Assembly: GCA_002179805.1 (NCBI GenBank)
Contig: NAVB01000215.1
Coordinates: 1 to 22,499 of the forward strand
Length of the DNA stretch: 22,499 nucleotides
Direction of reading: 5' to 3'
DNA from: Acanthamoeba lenticulata
Taxonomy: Eukaryota > Discosea > Longamoebia > Acanthamoebidae
Shown here: piece after piece, positions 1 through 9,700 of the stretch
Position numbering within the stretch: the first letter of the stretch is position 1
Layout of the letters: each line of letters starts with the position of its first letter
Position numbers and translations under genes: made by a program
Notes under the pieces: model-generated
The model's database searches: none
What the model was told of the DNA's origin: nothing
The model's input: only the letters and a program-made list of their open reading frames with translations

Positions 1-182
1 TAATTTTATTTTTATTTGAAACTCTTCCCGATCTCTGCTTGTGGCCGGAACTAGTTGTTGGCACAGCACGTGGCTTTAGGAGCACTTCCTGCGGAATACC
101 CGCCTGGTGGCGAAGACCTGCGCATGGCTCTGGCCTTTGCACCAACCTCCCTCAAATACACTCAAAAGAAACTCACTCACGC
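1..182. other. Upstream flank, no gene recognised
   Basis: The first 35 bases are AT-rich and the rest is of mixed composition. A reading frame in phase with the downstream gene crosses this stretch but has no ATG before position 183, so I read it as promoter or 5' untranslated sequence of the first gene. I see no recognisable promoter element. Confidence 0.4.
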
Positions 183-858
183 ATGAACATCGCCTTCTCA
201 AGTGCCCCCACCAACCCTTTCGAAGCAGAGACCGTGCGCCTGAAGCTGCTGACGGCCGAAGCGGCCAAGATGGCCGACGAGTGCAGCCGGCCGCGCCCAC
301 AGCACCCGCTGCCCGTGCTCGAGGCTATGAGCCTGAGCCTCGACTCTTTCCGTCGGCTGGTCGAAGAGCTGACGGGCACCGTGCAGCCGCTGGAGGCAAA
401 GCAGCTCCCGCCTCTGCCGCCGCTCGACCAGTTGGCCAACGAGAACCAGCAACTGGCCACGCTGGCGCTCAACATCGCCAACCACACGCCCGACACGACC
501 GATCGCGCCACGATGGCTCGCCTATGGAACGAGTTTGCGCCCCTTGCGCATAAGCTCTTGGCAGCCAACACGGCGCTCTACGAGGCTCGCGTGCAGGGCC
601 TCCCTTCTGCCTTCTCAGGGTAGAAGAAACTCAAAAAGAAAATGTCAACAATTAATTGAAAAGAAAATGTGAATGTTGCACAACTGGGGCAGAGTGCAGC
701 ATGAGTCCCAGGATCCACTCACGCCGACTACTCCCCCGCTGAAGAAGGACGAGGAGGATGCCCTGTTGCCCGGCTGCATGATTCAAAACATGATTTCAAC
801 TGAAGCTAACAGCCAATCAACAAGCAGCACACGACTGCTTGGCCCCAGGTTACCGTAA
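183..858 (+). CDS. Hypothetical protein, probably two exons
   Basis: I do not recognise this gene. Exon 1 starts at the ATG at 183 (MNIAFSSAPTNPFEAE...) and runs open and GC-rich to 619. It reads as a mostly helical, Leu/Ala/Pro-rich soluble protein with no signal peptide or membrane segment. The simplest reading stops at the TAG at 621-623, giving 146 aa. A better-supported alternative is a 73-nt AT-rich GT-AG intron at 620-692. Its splicing joins phase 2 to a GC-rich second exon (...GVQHESQDPLTP... then an acidic KKDEEDALLPG stretch) ending at the TAA at 856-858, for about 200 aa. The phase fits exactly, and the composition change between intron and exon is typical of the other genes here. 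No function is inferred. Confidence 0.6.
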
Positions 859-941
859 CGCGCAGATCTGGCATTATCACACCGTCCTCTTGCTCCACTT
901 GGCTTATTCAAACACAACAGCAAACACAAGCAGAAGGAGCC

Positions 942-2961
942 ATGCAAGAGTCGTCGGTGGCCAAGCTTCTGGTGGACAGGCAGGCCGAGCGCGAAAGGCT
1001 GCACGAAAAGACCTTCAAGGCTTGGATCAACGCACAGCTGCGCGTCCGGAAGATAAAGCTGGAGCGGCACCTCATCGAGGAGATCAAGGACGGTCTCGTC
1101 CTCATCAACCTGCTGGAGGTGCTAAGCGGGGAGAAGTGCTCCGAGCGGTACCATAAACGGCCGACACTGGAAATGCACCGAATCGAAAACTCGACCATTG
1201 CCATCAACTTTGTCACCAAGTTCGTGGGCAAGCTAAGCGTCTCCTCTTCTGGTACTTGCTCTCCTTAGTTGCCTCTCCCTTCTTCTATTTCGTTTGACAT
1301 AAAATTGAGCAGACATCCAGCAAGGCAATACGACCATCGTGCTGGGCATGATTTGGCGCATCATCCTCACCTTCAGGGTCGACCGCCGACGTGATGGCGA
1401 CTCTAACGTCCCGCCAGCAGAGAGTATGGCCTCCTCGATCACGCCGTGCACCAACCAGCAGCCTTTTCATTCCCAACATGGGCAGTTTTTAATGAAAATT
1501 GTAATCCATTTCGAAACAAATCAGGAAACAGACAGGCGAAGAAGAACCTGCTCGACTGGTGCATAGAGAAGACCCGCGGCCACAGCGGCGTCGAGGTCAA
1601 GGGCTTTGTCGAGTCCTGGTCCGACGGTCTCGGCTTCTGCGCGCTCGTGCATGCGTTCGACCCGAAACTGATCGACTACGAGACGCTCAAGCCCGAGCAA
1701 GCGCGGGCCAACCTCGAGCTGGCCTTCACCCTCGCCGAGCAGCACCTCGACATACCGCAGCTGCTCGACCCGGAGGACATCTGCGCTGCTGACGAGGCCT
1801 CGCGCCCCGACGAGCAGTGCTTCATGGCCTACATCGCCGAGTTCCCGATCGCCTTCCGCGCGCACGGCAAGGACCCGCGCGACGCCACGGCCGACACCGA
1901 CGCCGACGCCGAGGCCAAGCGCAAGGCCCTCGAGGATGAGGAATTGGAGAACGAGCGGCGCCGGAGGCTCGAAGAAGCCCAGGCCCTGGCCGGGGTGGAG
2001 GCTGCGCGGCTGCGGGCTGAGAAAGAGGCCGGGGAAGAGGAGGCGAGACGCAGAGCCACGGTCGAGGAGGAGGAGGCCAGGCGCAGGGCAGAGACTGAGG
2101 CTGCGATGGCGGCGGCTGCAGCGGCGGCCGAGGAAGAGCGGAGGCGGGAGGCCGAGGAAGTGGAGCGAAGGAAGAGAAAGGAAGAGCGAAAGCGACAGGA
2201 AGAAGAGGAAGAGGAAGAGCGAAAGCGGAGGGAGGAAGAAGAAGAACGAAAGCGACAGGAGGAGGAAGCCGAGAGGCTGAGGCTCGTAGCGGAGGAGGAA
2301 GCGAAGAGGCGGAAGGAGGAAAAGAAAAAGAGACGGGAGGAGAAGAAGCGACGAAAGGAAGAAGAGGAGCTCGCCAGGCGTCAGGCCGAGGAAGGAAGAG
2401 GCCAAGAAGCGACTGCAGGACGAAGCCGAGGCCGCCCGGCGCATAGCTGAAGAAGAAGAGGCCAAGAAGCGGCAAGAGGCCGGGGACGAGGCCAAGCGTC
2501 GCAAGGCCGCCGAGCTGGAGGCCCCCGCCGCGGATGCCGAGGCCAAGCGGCAGAAGAGCGCAGGCACGCTCAGGGTCACCATCAAGGAGGCGCGAGGCCT
2601 GCGCGTCAAAGAGCAGAAGAACGGCGGCGGCACCGGGACGATGTACTGCGCGCTGGGGCTGGAACAGCTCAAGGAAAAGACCAAGACCACGATGAAGGCG
2701 CAGTGCCCCAAGTGGGACGGCGGCGAGACGTTTGAGTTTGCGGTGACGGACCGGAAGGCCACGCTCGAGGTGGGCCTGTTTGATCAGAACCGCGTCATGG
2801 CCGACTCCTTCCTCGGCCGCGTATCGATCCGCGTGAAGGACCTGGGGGACAAGGAGACGATGTGCGCCTGGTTCAAGCTCGAAGGCAAGAAGAAAGGCAA
2901 CGTCCCGGGCGAGATCTGCGTCCAACTCACCTACAGCAAGGCCTTGTTCACACCTGTTTAA
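942..2961 (+). CDS. Double CH-domain / coiled-coil / C2 actin-binding protein
   Basis: Likely an F-actin-binding or crosslinking protein that also contacts membranes or proteins through a C2 domain. Exons are 942-1251, 1313-1377 and 1536-2961. The first splice regenerates CH1 (KTFKAWINAQL ... DGLVLINLLEVLSGEK ... SDIQQGNTTIVLGMIWRIIL, about residues 22-125). CH2 follows (KKNLLDWCIEKT ... WSDGLGFCALVHAFDP, about 126-233), then a long Glu/Arg/Lys coiled coil (about 245-460). The C-terminal C2 domain (GTLRVTIKEARGLRV ... FDQNRVMADSFLGRVSI, about 466-599) lacks the usual aspartates in its first loop, so calcium binding is doubtful. The tandem CH pair resembles alpha-actinin/spectrin actin-binding domains. 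Exon 2 might instead extend to 1484, joined through a 47-nt AT-rich intron (1485-1531), which would lengthen the CH1-CH2 linker. The frame shifts by one base near 2391-2395, upstream of the C2 domain. Start chosen at the first ATG, 20 residues before CH1. Confidence 0.88.
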
Positions 2962-3140
2962 ACTTTTTAAATCCACCCCCGCCACTGTTGGGCTGGTGTG
3001 AGCTGCTATTCACGGAGACCAATGGCGAAAGTGTCTGGTCGATCCGCTTCATTTCCGGTTTGCTTGGGTACGCCACTTTGGCGCTCACCGAGAAAAGAAG
3101 CGCGAAGCACACTACAACACACAGAACCAACAAGAGGAAG

Positions 3141-3633
3141 ATGAAGATTGCGAGGCTCCGAAGAAACTCGTCGTCTTCTCCGCCGCCTTCGCCCGGAACG
3201 AGTCCGACAACAACTCCGCGCTCGCCGTCCTCTCTGGCCAAGTGGGAAGAGCGCCTGCAGCAGGAGGCCGCATCTCCGGCGGCCGCGGCGCACTCTCCTC
3301 GCCTGCGCTCGCCCCGCACATACATCTATCCGCCTCCTCCTCCGGACTACGGCTCCTCGGCCAGCTGCCTTCTCTCGCCGCGGAGCTCCTCGACTCCTGG
3401 CAAGCCGACGGCGGAGCAGCTGCAGGGGCCTCGCGTCGTCTCGCCAGGACCCTCGCCGCGAGGCGCCAGTGACCGAGCAGTCGTCGAGAGTGACGCGCAG
3501 CTGCTCCGCGCCCACGCACAAGCCCATGCGGTGGCCTATGTACGCTTCGCCTTCACCCAATATTTCATACACAGAAGACTCACCAGCGGTTGCGTGGCTT
3601 CTTGGCCAGATGAGGGACTACCTGGACGAGTGA
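3141..3633 (+). CDS. Small Ser/Pro-rich hypothetical protein
   Basis: Not a recognised family. From the ATG at 3141 the frame is strongly Ser/Pro/Arg-rich and probably disordered (RRNSSSSPPPSPGTSP ... YIYPPPPPDYGSS), with many SP dipeptides that could be proline-directed phosphorylation sites. The natural-looking C-terminus (...EDSPAVAWLLGQMRDYLDE, stop at 3631-3633) lies in another frame. A 46-nt GT-AG intron at 3435-3480 would join the two in phase 0 and give about 148 aa. Donor 3438 would also keep frame, and a sequence frameshift is the other possibility. The gene ends just before a short AT-rich gap and converges on the P450 gene. Confidence 0.5.
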
Positions 3634-3735
3634 AGCTACAAGGGCCCTTTCCTCTCTCTCTCTTTTTTTTAAAAAAATATTTATTGATTTATTTTGCTAA
3701 AAATGAATTTTTCTTAAATTATGGCTTATTTATGT
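3634..3735. other. Convergent intergenic spacer
   Basis: A very short AT-rich gap between the 3' ends of the Ser/Pro-rich gene (plus) and the P450 gene (minus). It must hold the 3' untranslated and polyadenylation sequences of both transcripts. It carries T and A homopolymer runs around 3662-3677. Confidence 0.6.
3680..3693 (-). terminator. Candidate poly(A) signals of the P450 gene
   Basis: Two AATAAA hexamers on the minus strand (TTTATT on plus at 3680-3685 and 3688-3693) lie about 45-60 nt beyond the P450 stop codon. The position is right for eukaryotic cleavage/polyadenylation. Such hexamers are frequent in AT-rich DNA, so this is only a candidate. Confidence 0.4.
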
Positions 3736-6381
3736 TCACTGGGCGGGAGCAGCACGCTTCTTGAGCCAGAGGCGCATCGGCTGGCTCGGGGTGATCGTGA
3801 TGACGCTCTCGCCTTCGAAGAGCTGCGTCAGGTCGGTCCCCGTGGGCACGTGGATGGTGTACTTTTGCATGACCTTGGCCAGGAACATTGTCGCCTCGAC
3901 CTGCAAGGCCAACCCAAGCCCCGGTCAGCAAAGCCCCTGAGCCAGCGCGCGCGTGTGCGCGTGTGTGCGCGCCGTACGAGGGCGAAGCGGTTGCCGAGGC
4001 AGCTCCGGCGGCCGACGGAGAACGGGATGAAGACGCCGGACGAGACGGGCGGGTTCACGCGCGTGTCGAAGCGCGACGGCATGAACCGCTCCGGGTCCTT
4101 CCAGTACCGCGGGTTCCGGTGCAGCGAGTAGATCGCCATCGTCGCGCGGATCTGCCGCACGACACGCACGCGCATGTGAGTCCAACGACACGCGCACGCA
4201 CGACACACACGCGTGGAGGGGTCGACGTACGTCGGGGGTGAGGTGGTGGTCGATGAGGCTCGTGGCCTCGGCGCAGCACTTGCCCAGGGCCCACACGGGC
4301 GGCATGAGGCGGAGCGTCTCCTTGAAGGCGCACTGCGCGTAGAGCAGGCGGTCAAAGTCGTCGTAGGTCGGGTCGCGGTCGAGGCCCAGCACCGCCGTCA
4401 CCTCCTCGTGCAGCTGCATCGACCGACCGACCGACCGACCAACCAACCAACCAATCATCACACGACGCGCGTCAGACACCACCGCACACACGCGCGACCG
4501 CACACACACGCGGGCGTGCAACGTACGCGGTCTTGCTCTTGTGGGTAGATGGCCAGGAAGGCAAATGCCCATGCCATCGAGTGCGCCGTCGTCTCATGTC
4601 CTATGCGCGCGCGCGCGCGTGTGAGGCGAGTGTGTGGTGGAAAGAACGCGCGTGTGCGGTGGCGCCTGACGCACCGGCGAGAAGGAAGATGAACGAGTCG
4701 GAGAAGACCTCCTCGTCGGTCAGCGAAATCCGGGCGTCCGCCGCGCGGGCCTTGAGGAGCAAGCTCAGCAGATCGTTGCGCGCCGGCCCGGCGGTCGTGC
4801 CGCCGCTGCCGCCGTTGCCGGCCTCGGGCTGGACCTCGGCCTCGTCGGCCTTCTTGATGGCCTGATCGTAGGCCGCCTCCATCTGCGCGCGGGCCTCTTG
4901 GCTGTCGTTGTCGTGATTGTCGTCTTCGTCGACGACGGCCTTCTTGTTCTCGGCCTTGACGACGGCAGCATCCGCGGCGAGTTCGGCGCTGCGGGAGGCG
5001 ATCATGTGCTTGACGTGCGCCTCAAAGGCCTCGAAGCCCCGCTGGACGGCCTGCAGCTGCGGGAAGGGCAGCTTGAACACCGGCCGGAACGCGATCCACA
5101 ACAGCAGGCACCTTTTCATGATGGAAAAAATATAAATAAAATATCAATAAAATAAAATAATAATTAGCAATTTATAAAATAGTTTTGGTTGATTAAAACA
5201 AAAGAAAGAAATAAGAAATAAATAAAACGATGGAGCGAACCGGGAGACGACGCCCATGGCCTCGGTAAAGGACATGGAGAACTTGGAGCGGTCGTAGTCC
5301 TCGTCGGACTTGTCGAAGCCCAGGTTCTGCCCGAACCCGGCCCCGGCGATCACGTACAGCATCAACTGTTGCATCACAGCAAGGAGGACCATGAGCTCAA
5401 CCGACGACAAGGACGATGAGGACAAGGACGATTGGGGGAGGGCGGGGCGTACGCGAATGGTGTCGTCGTCGGCCCGGATCTCGGCCACCTCGCCCAGCTC
5501 GGCCGTGGCGCGGGTCTGGCGGTCCCACTTGGCAAAGAGCGCGTTGGTGTTGGCCACCGTCACGTTGGCCACCAGCCGCAGGTTGCCCGTCGAAAACGCC
5601 GGCGTCAGCAGCGCCCTGCGCGCGTTCCCCGCACGACACGACACGACACCCACGCGCGCGTGTCAGCCAACAAGTGGCACGACACGACACGGCACACACG
5701 GACCGGTGCTTCTTCCACTCGTAGCCCTCCGAGGGCGCGGTGACGATGTTGTCGCCCCAGAAGCGGAGGACCTCGTAGTCCTGGTAGGCCTTGGGGAACT
5801 TCTCGTGCTGCCGGATCGTGAACTCGCGGATCAGCTCCTCGTCGCTGTTCACCATCCCCGCCATCACCACCATGAGCATGAAGAAGAAGAGGACGATGAT
5901 GAAGAGGAGGATGGCGTCGTACTTGAAAAAGACTTCGGTGTGGCCAGGCGAGGCAAAGCCGACTACGCGGGCGCCCGTGCGGGTGAAGATCTCGTGGAGG
6001 GTGACGTACATGTCGGGCGCGCGGTAGGGCAGCAGCCAGCGGAACCAGTTGCGCGGGAGGAGGAACATGAGGGGCGAGTAGCACACGACCGGCTGCGTGA
6101 GGATCACGATGTCCTTGTGCACCGCCCGCAGGAGCGCCTTCCTACGCTCGAGTGCCACATAATACCTGCCAGTAGTAGCAGCCAACAGAAGTTGAGAGTT
6201 GGATGCATGAAATAGGAAGAAGAGAAGAAGAGAAAAGGATGGATATGGATGATGCAGAAGTAGAAGATGCAAGGAGCACGAACCAGGTCACGAGCAAGAC
6301 GAGCGTGAGGAGCAAGAGTTGCCCGAGCAGGGGAAGCGACCACAGCGCTCCCCCAACAGCGGAAGTAAGCCAGGCCAGCAT
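3736..6381 (-). CDS. Cytochrome P450, membrane-anchored
   Basis: Haem-thiolate monooxygenase, probably anchored in the ER membrane; substrate unknown. Ten exons join in perfect phase (6284-6381, 5923-6165, 5704-5844, 5453-5615, 5241-5365, 4675-5111, 4527-4600, 4231-4413, 3978-4151, 3736-3900) to give 600 aa. A hydrophobic N-terminal anchor (LLLLTLVLLVTW) is followed by the C-helix WKKHR. The I-helix oxygen-activating motif AGHETTA (about 402-408) is split by an intron. The K-helix ExxR is KETLR (E459, R462), PERF is at 508-511, and the haem loop is FSVGRRSCLG with ligand Cys539. The usual length is about 500 aa. The excess is mainly an acidic, Gly-rich low-complexity insert in exon 6 before the I-helix. 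Start chosen at the ATG at 6381, directly before the anchor. The redox partner is not in the window. It lies downstream of, and on the same strand as, the ADF-H/kinase gene. Confidence 0.96.
4421..4454. repeat. GACC/AACC tetranucleotide microsatellite in a P450 intron
   Basis: Five GACC units followed by three AACC units sit directly upstream (on the minus strand) of the acceptor of P450 exon 8. On the sense strand they read as GGTC/GGTT repeats and partly replace the usual polypyrimidine tract. Confidence 0.85.
4603..4623. repeat. Alternating GC/GT dinucleotide tract in a P450 intron
   Basis: A run of alternating purine-pyrimidine (GCGCGC then GTGTG) lies next to the acceptor of P450 exon 7. 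Similar CG/CA-alternating stretches occur in several neighbouring introns. It is a simple repeat with Z-DNA-forming composition. Confidence 0.75.
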
Positions 6382-6711
6382 GCTGCGTGTGTGCGCACGC
6401 CAGACGGTGGTTGTAGTTGTGGTTCTTGCGTGGCCCTTCTGCTGTTTCTCGAGCAGCCAGTTGCTTTTTCCTTGGCACGGGAAATCAAAAATTCCTGATT
6501 GGATCAAAATACGCGGAATGCTGATGTCATCATTTAAGAATTTGAACTATTATGTCCGTTTTTTTAATATATATTTTTGAACAAGAAGCAGAAGAAAGAG
6601 GTTGAGAAACGTGTTGTATGTGTGATGTGCGTAGGTACAAAAATACAAAACGGTGTTTGCGTGGTGGTGGATTGGTGGTAGTGTGGATGATCAGGTTTGT
6701 TGAGAACTTCA
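6382..6711. other. Intergenic: 3' end of the kinase gene and P450 promoter
   Basis: An AT-rich spacer between two minus-strand genes. It should hold the 3' untranslated region of the ADF-H/kinase gene (near 6711) and the promoter of the P450 gene (near 6382). A CCAAT box in sense orientation for P450 lies at 6498-6502, about 120 nt before its start codon. An AT-only stretch around 6560-6580 could be a TATA-like region. No ORF worth reporting. Confidence 0.5.
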
Positions 6712-9700
6712 TCACTTGAGGAGGGCGATGAAGCGCTCGATCTGCGTCTTCATCTTCTGGTTGTGGGCCGTCAACTGCCGGTTCTCCTCGGCCAGGGCGG
6801 CCTTGTCGAGCAGCAGCCGCTCGACCTGCTCGGCCAGGTTGGCAATGAAGGTCTCGTTGAACAACGAGAGCGTGTAGGACGACTTGACCACATGGTCGGG
6901 CTGCTTCGCCGGCCGCAGCCGCTCACGCCCGCCGCCCGCGCGGATCTCCTCCAGGAGTCGCTCCAACGCCGTCGAGTTGAGGAGCGGCGCCGAGCGGTCG
7001 GCCGTCTTCGTGCTCCTGAGGCACGCTCGGTCAAACGTCTGGAGGTGGTTCATCAGCATGTTCACGTTGTCGGCCGCTGTGATGAAGAGGATGAGAGTCA
7101 GCCAACATGTTCACGTTGTACACAGGTGGAAAGACAACAAAGAAGGAGAGGCCAGGTCCTGTACCGCTGTCAGGCGAAGCGATCTCCTCGAGACGGGCCA
7201 AGAGCTGGCGCCCGAGCGGCCGCGCCGTCGGATCAATGCTGCAGCAGTCGCGCGCTAACCGAAGCCAACCTGTTGAAAATAAAATAAAGGTTAGGAAATT
7301 TTTTCTCACTACAGAAACAGAAATTCAAATATAAATATAAATGGAAGAGACGAACCTGGCGGGGTGTCTTCCGCAACAAAGCTCTTGATGATGTGCTGGA
7401 AGTCGAGGGAGAAGCCCTCGTCCACGACGCGCTCAAAGGTGCGCGCGTCGCGCCGGGACATGAGCTCCCAGAAGACGACGCCCAGGCTGAAAATGTCGGC
7501 CCGCTGGTCGGAGCTCTCGCCCATGATGACCTCGGGCGCCACCCAGGCCTCGGTCCCGTGGATGCTCATCCGCAGCCGCGGCTCCTTGGCCAGCTTCCGC
7601 GCGAACCCAAAGTCGCTCAGCTTCACTCGGAAGTTGCTCGACACCTTTTTAACCAATAAAAAATGGATAAGCACAAAAACACATCAATTTCGACAAAAAG
7701 TTCGATCAAAAGGTACCCGGAGGTTCTGGGAGCGGATGTCCCGGTGAACGATCTTCTTGCTGTGAAGGTGGACCAGCGCCTTCGCGATGTCCTTCGCCAT
7801 CTTCAAGCGCAGACCCCAACTGTGGAATATACAAAGAAAAAAAGAATAAGATAAATATAAATAATTACAAAAAAAATGAAAAAGAACCGAACCTGAGCTT
7901 CTTGGAGTCGTTCTCGAGGAGCTCGTGGAGGGTGACCTCGTGGAGGTACTCGGTCACGAGGTAGCCCTCCCGCTCGTCCTTGAGCGCCGCTCCAAGCACC
8001 TCCGCCACGTTCGGGTGTCGCAGCTCCCTGCAGAGAGTTCGACCGTCGGTCAGACGTCTCAACACCTCGGAGGACCGCAAGAGGATGGGGGAAAAGGGCG
8101 CATACCGCATGGCGCTGAGCTCGCGGTTGAAGAGCGTGCGGGCGGGCTCGGCCGCGGGCACCTCGATCTGCTCGATGCGCACCGTCATCCCGCGATACCG
8201 CCCCTTGAACAGCTGTGTCCGTTGCATCCGCAGGTTGAGGTCAGTCTCGTAATCATCATCATCATCATCGATCACCAACAAGGCACTTGACACGCACCAT
8301 GCGGGAGTCGTCGTCCATGAGGCCGTCAGGGGCCGTCTCGGGACACTCAAACTCGAGCTCGTCAAAGTTGATAAAGGCGCCCTCCAGACTCTCGGCCTGC
8401 CGTATCTGCCGCTGTGTGTGTTTGTGTTTATATAAAAGGTGAGCCGCAAGTCCGTTGGGGTGTGTCAAGTGAGGCGGCACACGTACGCGTGTGGGGCGCT
8501 CCTCCTTGTGGTCGTCCATGCGCTCGAGCTCGGCCATGAGCAAGCGGGCCAGGCGCTCCTTCTCACGTCGGAGCTCCTCAAACACGCGCTGCTTGTGCGA
8601 GCGGGGAGTGGACCGCGTGCCGGGGGAGCCCGAGACCAGTGACGAGCCCCGGCTGCTCCCGCCGAGTTCGCCGTCAAGGCCGCCGCAGTCTCCGCCAGAG
8701 CCGTCGCTGTCGTCAAAGCCGCCGCCGCTGCCGAGGGACGTGTTGCGCACGACCCGCCGGCCGTAGTGGCTTGGCGACTCGAGGTCGCTCATGCGGGGCG
8801 ACGTCGATTGACTGTTGGACGTCGACGTGCTAGCCGCCGCTGCCGCTGCCGCCACTGATCCGTCCTCCTCACCCGCGTGCGGCGTCGATCCTGTGTCACC
8901 GCACACACGCGTGTGTCAGTTTCGGCCGCACACACGCTCACACGCGCGCACTCGCATGTACGCACCGATGCGCCGCAGGTTGTTGAGGGGCGAGGGCAGG
9001 GGCCCGGAGACGCGCGAGTTCTCCTGGGCGTAGGTGTAGCTCCGGGGCCGTGGCTTGAAGTTGAGCCGCGGGATGAACTTACCGCCATTGGCCGCGTCGC
9101 TGTCGCTGTCGACAGAAACGCCCGACCCGAGCAGGATCTTGCCCGACCCGGACCCGGACGGGTCGACTATGTACATGTTGCCGTCCTCGCCGCGCTCCCA
9201 GTGGTGATGATGCATGTGGTGATGAGAGTAAGGAACATGATCCGATGACACGGTGAGCTTGTCCGAGCTCTCCCGCTTCCTGAGGTCGCTTGCGCTGGTC
9301 CGCAGGCCGCCGCGGTCGGCCTTGTCGCCGATGCCGCCGCGACTCTTGCTGAAGACCTTGCCCTCCTTGCGCCGCTGTTTGGCCTGCTCTCGCGGGTCCC
9401 ACAGGGCCCCGACCCGCTTGTCCCCCGGCGAGAAGTGTGGCTGCAGCAGTCCATGCCACATCAGCACGACGTCGTCAGCGTCAAAGGCAAAGCCACGTCA
9501 GCATGATAGCCACGTCAGCGTACCTGGGAGTCGACCTTCTTGAGGGAGAAGGGAAGGAAGCTGTGCTTCTTGCCCTTCTGGCGGGCGCTGATGAGCTTGT
9601 CGAGCTTGCGGTCCTCGCGAAGCCGCTTCTTCTCCTGCTTCTTGAGCTGCTTCTCGCGCTGCTTGGCCAGCATCCGCTGCTCGTTGCGCGACATGCCCGG

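Noticed and set aside
1521..2762. 413-residue minus-strand open frame (and a 387-residue one at 1822-2985)
   Set aside because: Antisense to the purine-rich CH/coiled-coil gene. Its Leu/Ser/Phe runs are what (GAR)n coding sequence gives on the other strand, and it has no domain.
5310..6215. 301-residue plus-strand open frame
   Set aside because: Runs antisense through several verified P450 exons and introns, and its sequence has no family resemblance.
6142..6507. Upstream ATG giving a longer P450 N-terminus
   Set aside because: It would put about 40 polar residues before the membrane anchor; the ATG at 6381 directly precedes the hydrophobic segment.
9186..9240. His cluster (HHHMHHHH) as a metal-binding domain
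   Set aside because: Located in a disordered, repeat-prone region with no fold around it; more likely simple-sequence expansion.
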